DNA from: an uncultured Oscillospiraceae bacterium
Lineage (GTDB): Bacteria > Bacillota > Clostridia > Oscillospirales > Oscillospiraceae
Reading direction: 5' to 3'
Length of the DNA: 53,500 nt
Assembly: GCA_947629915.1 (NCBI GenBank)
Contig: CANRFN010000026.1
Coordinates: 1 to 53,500 of the forward strand
The translations under genes and the position numbers were made by a program. The notes under the pieces were generated by a model that ran no database searches, was not told the origin of the DNA, and saw only the letters and a list, made by a program, of their open reading frames with translations. Numbering within the stretch: position 1 is the first letter of the stretch; every line of letters starts with the position of its first letter. This document shows positions 49,430 to 53,500 of this stretch, one piece after another.

Positions 49430-51709
49430 ATGTCCAGCGTAGACCCGTCTGCCCCCGGCGAGACAACCGCCGCCCCGGCAAAGCGCAAAGCACATCCCAT
49501 TCTCCTGTTCTTTCCCGCGGTGATCCTCTACCACGAGCTGCTGCTCCGCCTTTTTGACAGCGCGTACACCGCCTTCTTCTCCCCGGATCTGCTCCGCATC
49601 GCCCTCTTCTCCCTGGCCGCCGGTACCGCCACCCAGCTGGTGCTGGACCTGATCCCGGCAAAGCCAGTGTCCCGGGTGTTGGGCTTTCTCCTGCTCCTCC
49701 TCGGCACCGTCCTGGTGTGCATTGAGCGGGGCTGCCGGGCCATGTTCGGCGTCTACTTCGGGCCCACCACCATCACCAGTATGGCAGGGGAGGTATTGGG
49801 CGGCGGCTTTGGGGACACGGTGGGCAGCGTGGTGCGGGACATTCTGCCCTTTGTGCTGCTCTCCCTGCTGCCCCTGGTATCCTACCTGCACATCCAGCGG
49901 GGCCTGATCCCCCGGAGAGGGCTCCCCGTCTGGCCAAAGATTGGTCTCTTCGCAGGTGCCATCGTTGCCCACGTCCTGGGGGTACTCCTCTGTATCCAGC
50001 CCGAGATCAGACCCCTCTACACCTACGCATTCACCGCCAACACGGCGATCCCTGTGGTTGGGATGATATCTACCATGCGGCTGGACATCCAGTACGCCCT
50101 CTTTGGCATGCCGGAGATGGCGGCCGGCAGCTTCGTGGAAGAGCCTCCCCCGGTGTTCCCCACCCCATCGGAAGCTCCAACGCCCACGCCAACAGCCACC
50201 GCCACGCCTGTCCCCACCGCAACGCCAACGCCGGCTGCCACAGCGGCACCATCTGAACCACCGGAGCCAACACCGGAACCTACACCAGAGCCAACACCTG
50301 ATCCCACCCCGGAGCCCACGCCCACGGTGTACCCGTACAACGTGCTGGACCTGGACTTCGAGGCATTGGCGGCGGAGGAGAAGGACAAGACCGTCCGGGA
50401 CATGCACACATACTTCGGCAGCCTCACCCCCTCCCAGCAGAACCAGTACACCGGCATGTTTGCGGGGAAGAATCTGATCTTCATCACCGCCGAGGCGTTC
50501 AGCCCGTACTGCATCTCTGAGGCCCTCACCCCCACCCTGTACCGCCTCTCCCACGAGGGCTTTGTCTTCCAAAACTACTACCAGCCGGACTGGACCATGT
50601 CCACCGTGGGCGGGGAGTTTGCCAACTGCACCGGCGTCATCCCCGTCTGGGTCAACGGCAGCTGGACGGTGAATGCTGCCATCCAGGGGCAGAACGCAGA
50701 GCCCTTCACCCTGGGCAACCAGTTCAAGGCCCTGGGGTACAGCGTCCCGGCCTGGCACGACCACCTCTACACCTACTACAACCGGAACAAGTACCTCACC
50801 CTCTTCGGCTATGACTACAAGGGCACCCAGGGCGGCGGCCTGACGATCCCCAGCGAGGACCTGTGGCCCGCCTCCGATTACGACATGATGGAGGCCACGG
50901 CGGACAGCTACATCGATGCCTATGTCACCACCGGCCAGCCCTTCCACGCCTATTACATGACCGTCTCCGGCCACGCGGGATACACCTTCGGCGGCAACAA
51001 CATGTCTGCCCGGAACCGGGAGGCGGCACAGGCAGCGTATCCGGATGCCTCCGAGGTGGTACAGGCCTACATCGCCTGCAACCTGGAGTTGGAGAAGGCC
51101 ATGGCCTACCTGGTGGAGCACCTGGAGGCCGCCGGCATCGCCGATGACACCCTGATTGTCCTGACCGCCGATCACTACCCCTACTGGATGACCCGTCACC
51201 CGGGGTATGGCGGCGATGCGGATTACTACAACGAACTCACCGGTCTCAACGACTCCGAGATGTTCACCTCCCGGTATCGGAACGCCCTCATCATGTGGTC
51301 TGCCGCCATCGAGGAGCCCATTCTCATCGATACTCCCTGCTACTCCTGCGACATCGTCCCCACCATCAGCAACCTCTTTGCCCTCTCCTACGACTCCCGC
51401 CTCTTCAGCGGCAGGGACATCCTGGCCACCAATTTCGACCCCGCCCAGTACTCCAGCTGCATGCCCCTGGTGATCTTCGCCAGCAACCACGGGCAGGGCA
51501 ACAGCTGGATCACCGCAGCCGGCACCTACGAGGCCTACACCCGCACCTTCACCCCCAATGAGGGCATCACTGTGGCGGAGGACTACGTGAGCAAGGTGAA
51601 CCGCCTGGTGGCCGGCAAGCTCAACTACGCCAAGCTCATTGTGACCAAGGACTACTACGCCCACCTGCCCCTGGACACCGCCGGCAAGGATGAACTCCCA
51701 GCCGCCTGA
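49430..51709 (+). CDS. LtaS-like lipoteichoic acid synthase family sulfatase
   Basis: 759 residues. Five N-terminal transmembrane helices (to about 200), a long Pro/Thr-rich linker (about 240-300, with PTPEPTPEPTPD), and an extracellular alkaline-phosphatase-fold domain. E355 in FITAEAFS and T392 (or T389) in DWTMSTVGGEF correspond to the metal ligand and the catalytic Thr of LtaS, and the C-terminal DHYPYW matches the metal-binding DH. LtaS polymerises glycerol phosphate from phosphatidylglycerol; relatives modify other envelope glycans, so the product is uncertain. GGAGG precedes the ATG at 49430 by eight bases. An extra-long disordered linker is a notable deviation. Confidence 0.88.
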   Translation: MSSVDPSAPGETTAAPAKRKAHPILLFFPAVILYHELLLRLFDSAYTAFFSPDLLRIALFSLAAGTATQLVLDLIPAKPVSRVLGFLLLLLGTVLVCIERGCRAMFGVYFGPTTITSMAGEVLGGGFGDTVGSVVRDILPFVLLSLLPLVSYLHIQRGLIPRRGLPVWPKIGLFAGAIVAHVLGVLLCIQPEIRPLYTYAFTANTAIPVVGMISTMRLDIQYALFGMPEMAAGSFVEEPPPVFPTPSEAPTPTPTATATPVPTATPTPAATAAPSEPPEPTPEPTPEPTPDPTPEPTPTVYPYNVLDLDFEALAAEEKDKTVRDMHTYFGSLTPSQQNQYTGMFAGKNLIFITAEAFSPYCISEALTPTLYRLSHEGFVFQNYYQPDWTMSTVGGEFANCTGVIPVWVNGSWTVNAAIQGQNAEPFTLGNQFKALGYSVPAWHDHLYTYYNRNKYLTLFGYDYKGTQGGGLTIPSEDLWPASDYDMMEATADSYIDAYVTTGQPFHAYYMTVSGHAGYTFGGNNMSARNREAAQAAYPDASEVVQAYIACNLELEKAMAYLVEHLEAAGIADDTLIVLTADHYPYWMTRHPGYGGDADYYNELTGLNDSEMFTSRYRNALIMWSAAIEEPILIDTPCYSCDIVPTISNLFALSYDSRLFSGRDILATNFDPAQYSSCMPLVIFASNHGQGNSWITAAGTYEAYTRTFTPNEGITVAEDYVSKVNRLVAGKLNYAKLIVTKDYYAHLPLDTAGKDELPAA

Positions 51710-51711
51710 CA

Positions 51712-51745
51712 AAACCGGGGCTGCACACTGCCTCAGCTCCGGTTT
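51712..51745 (+). terminator. Terminator-like hairpin after the LtaS-like gene
   Basis: Twelve-position stem with one G-T pair (51712-51723 with 51734-51745). The T-tract is short. Confidence 0.5.
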
Positions 51746-51827
51746 GCTCCACACCTTTCTCTTGACAGTCTGTACCAGGGGCATTGCAGTGTCCACAGCT
51801 GAACCGAGGAGAACCGAGAACCAGCCC

Positions 51828-52010
51828 ATGCAACCAGAAACGCCCGCCACCCCCGCCCCAGACCCCGGCCTGTCTCAGCACCGCTGCGGCAACTGCTGCA
51901 ACTTCGTGCCGCCAACCCAATGGAACCCCCGCGGCTGCTGCCGCATCAGTGGAGAGCTCGCCGATGCGTCCGACACCTGCCAACAGTGGGATAGACCCGC
52001 CTCCCGCTGA
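51828..52010 (+). CDS. Small cysteine-rich protein, probable zinc or Fe-S binder
   Basis: 60 residues. Pattern CGNCCNFVPP (CxxC), GCC, and DTCQQW spaced like short metal-binding proteins with a CGNCxxF...GxC...DxCxxW signature. The start is not well supported: AGGAG lies 16 bases upstream, and longer in-frame starts exist. No family assigned. Confidence 0.45.
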   Translation: MQPETPATPAPDPGLSQHRCGNCCNFVPPTQWNPRGCCRISGELADASDTCQQWDRPASR

Positions 52011-52030
52011 TACGCAGCAAAGATCAAAAC

Positions 52031-52077
52031 GAAAACGTCTGCGGCGTCACCGCTATGATGACGCCGCAGACATTTTC
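52031..52077. terminator. Bidirectional terminator
   Basis: Eighteen-position near-perfect stem (52031-52048 with 52060-52077) with A-rich and T-rich outer ends, so it can act on both strands between convergent genes. Confidence 0.7.
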
Positions 52078-52249
52078 TCGCCGCCTGGGATGGGCACATC
52101 TGTCTTGCCCAACCCAGGCCATCCTGTGTCTTGCTTGTGTTGCCCCCCCCCGTGGGAGGGACGGGTCCTGTGGCTCGGCCAGCCGGTCTGTCTCACAGTG
52201 CCCACCGTGCTTCGGCACGGAACGCATCCCGGCCGCCCTCTGACGCCGC
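52078..52249. other. Intergenic, no gene seen
   Basis: Contains a run of nine C at 52144-52152. No supported reading frame. Confidence 0.4.
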
Positions 52250-53500
52250 TCAGGCGCTCTTCTGGGTGGGCTTCTTGGTGGACTTCTTGGTGGCCCCCAA
52301 GGAAGCCTTCAGCCGGTTCACGTCCTTCTTGCTCAGCCTGGTCACCTCAGCCACCTTGTCGGGCGACATTCCGTCCTTGAGCAAGGCCATCGCGGTCTGC
52401 TCCATGTCCCTCTTGGCGTCAGCCTTGGCAGCCTCGACCTCAGCCTTGGCAGTCTCGACCTCAGCCTTGGCCTCAGCCTTGGCCTCAGCCTTGGCTGCCA
52501 CCCAGTTTTCGGTGAGCAACTTGGCAAACTCATCGCTCACTGCACTCTGCCCCCTTTCGTCTACGTCCATGCTTTCCTTCACACACTGCTTCAGGGTATC
52601 GTTCCCGTCAACCTGGTCAGAGCTCTTGACCTTCATGTTGAAACCCCAGCGCAGCAGATCGTGCCAGCGATCCAGTTCGATCCCCGGCTCCGGGGATTTC
52701 CACGCGCCATCCTTATCCTTGAAAAAGCGGCTCGCCACGCTTGTGCTGAAGTACACGTTATGGGCAAGGTTTCTGCCCCTGCACTCCGCGAACTCCTCTT
52801 CGTAGATCACCTGCTTCTTCCCCTTGGGATCCCCGTTGCAGAGGAAAATGGTCCACGTTTCGTGGAGATCCTTGGGATCCATGCCGGGCTTCAGGGCATC
52901 GTTGACGATCTTCGCGATGTGGGCGAGTGCACGCCCACCGTTGGCGTCCTCGCTCTTCATCTGCGGCTCCAGGTTATAGATGTTCCCTTCGGAGTCCACC
53001 GCTTTGCAGTCCAGCACAAATGCTCTCGTGCCATCCAGCGTTTTGAGCCTCAGCTGCATGTGCAATCTGACGATCTTAACGTCCTTCTTGCCCGTCACGG
53101 CCATCAGCAGGTCGGCAACGAGTTCTTCCTTGTCCTGAAAAGTCAGAGCAAACGGGACATCGTTCAGGAGGCACAGTTTCTTTGCCTCGTCCTTCGCTTG
53201 GGCCTGGATCTGCGTCCACTGTTCGCCATCGAATTTCCCCTTGAGTTCCTTGAGGACTTTGTCCGCACAGCGCTGAAAGCAATCGGTCGACAAGACATTC
53301 AGGTGCAGCAACTCCTTCACCTTGCTCGCCACGTCTTCCAGATCGCTGTAGATCCCGAAAAGCTCTTCCGTCGTCACAAGGGGCGGATCCGCAGAGCCTC
53401 CCGTGTCCTTGGAGCTGCCCTTATCCTTGGGGCTGCCCTTGTCCTTGGGGCTGCCCTTGTCCTTGGGGCTGCCCTTGTCCTTGGGGCTGCCCTTGTCCTT
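52250..53500 (-). CDS. PD-(D/E)XK nuclease family protein with N-terminal hexapeptide repeats, 5' end outside the window
   Basis: At least 416 residues; the frame is open to the window edge. The visible N-terminus is a repeat of K-D-K-G-S-P, then the family core: LMAVTGKKDVKIVRL, AFVLDCKAVDSEGNIYNLEP (Asp and E-x-Q spacing), NGGRALAHIAKIV and HETWTIFLCNGDP. The C-terminus has an Ala/Lys/Glu repeat (about 30 residues, AEAKAEAKAEV) followed by a helix-turn-helix-like segment (MSPDKVAEVTRLSKKDVNRL). A GTG at 53377 could start it, but the in-frame repeat continuing upstream argues for an earlier start. It is a relative of the genes at 28.6 and 31.2 kb. Confidence 0.7.
   Translation of the reverse strand, partial: KDKGSPKDKGSPKDKGSPKDKGSPKDKGSSKDTGGSADPPLVTTEELFGIYSDLEDVASKVKELLHLNVLSTDCFQRCADKVLKELKGKFDGEQWTQIQAQAKDEAKKLCLLNDVPFALTFQDKEELVADLLMAVTGKKDVKIVRLHMQLRLKTLDGTRAFVLDCKAVDSEGNIYNLEPQMKSEDANGGRALAHIAKIVNDALKPGMDPKDLHETWTIFLCNGDPKGKKQVIYEEEFAECRGRNLAHNVYFSTSVASRFFKDKDGAWKSPEPGIELDRWHDLLRWGFNMKVKSSDQVDGNDTLKQCVKESMDVDERGQSAVSDEFAKLLTENWVAAKAEAKAEAKAEVETAKAEVEAAKADAKRDMEQTAMALLKDGMSPDKVAEVTRLSKKDVNRLKASLGATKKSTKKPTQKSA
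53400..53500. repeat. 18-bp tandem repeat encoding KDKGSP
   Basis: At least four near-identical 18-bp units plus a variant; the array continues past the window edge. It keeps the reading frame of the PD-(D/E)XK gene. Confidence 0.85.

Noticed and set aside
49298..51850. 850-residue open frame opposite the LtaS-like gene
   Set aside because: Antisense shadow of a strongly supported gene in GC-rich DNA.
53400..53500. CRISPR array
   Set aside because: The 18-bp units are adjacent with no spacers and keep the coding frame; it is a coding tandem repeat.

Overview
This 53.5 kb window looks like chromosome from a G+C-rich, endospore-forming, strictly anaerobic member of the Clostridia, most likely Oscillospiraceae-like. 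The evidence is spoIIR and a SpoIID-family gene, an oxygen-sensitive class III ribonucleotide reductase with its radical SAM activase, two proteins with C-terminal SLH repeats (S-layer type Gram-positive envelope), an LtaS-type sulfatase, and a GGGtGRT/Fe-S scaffold pair typical of anaerobic Firmicutes. The taxonomic call is inference from gene content, not a database match.

Layout. 0.4-5.8 kb: ZIP metal transporter, then leftward genes for a MOSC protein, TcdA, a Cys-rich protein, a GGGtGRT protein with its Fe-S scaffold partner, and a multi-pass membrane protein. 6.2-14.7 kb: one rightward operon with every enzyme from DAHP synthesis to chorismate (aroF-aroB-aroA-aroC-pheA-aroK-aroQ-aroE), plus pheA and ispE, joined by short overlaps, behind a clear promoter and a leader with a terminator-like hairpin. 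14.7-21.7 kb: spoIIR, an SLH beta-helix surface protein, an orphan acidic protein, a CmpB-like membrane protein, aspartate carbamoyltransferase with a PyrI-like zinc tail, and a five-tRNA array (Gly, Arg, His, Gln, Lys). 21.8-28.4 kb: a DUF1351 protein fused to a catalytically degraded DnaQ-like domain, two small membrane proteins (one frameshifted), and nrdG-nrdD, with NrdD carrying a C-terminal glutaredoxin-like domain.

28.6-33.0 kb is an accessory block, more AT-rich than its surroundings. It holds PD-(D/E)XK (Rpn/PDDEXK_2-like) nuclease genes, several free-standing C-terminal fragments, direct repeats, and a duplicated cysK terminator. cysK at its edge has an open frame that runs through its own terminator. 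34.3-42.3 kb: a HAD phosphatase-like gene, then an operon that pairs a polyprenyl-phosphate sugar transferase and a glycosyltransferase with a Dlt-like acylation set (DHHW/AlgJ-like protein, MBOAT acyltransferase, carrier protein, AMP-forming ligase). This is my best candidate for an under-described system. 42.5-51.7 kb: SLH-anchored zinc metallopeptidase, orphan HipA-like kinase, citrate synthase, SpoIID-like protein and LtaS-like sulfatase. The window ends inside a third PD-(D/E)XK gene whose N-terminal part is a hexapeptide repeat.

Many genes have a near-consensus vegetative promoter with a 17-bp spacer, and most units end in strong GC-rich hairpins. All calls come from reading the sequence and recalled family motifs; nothing was searched.
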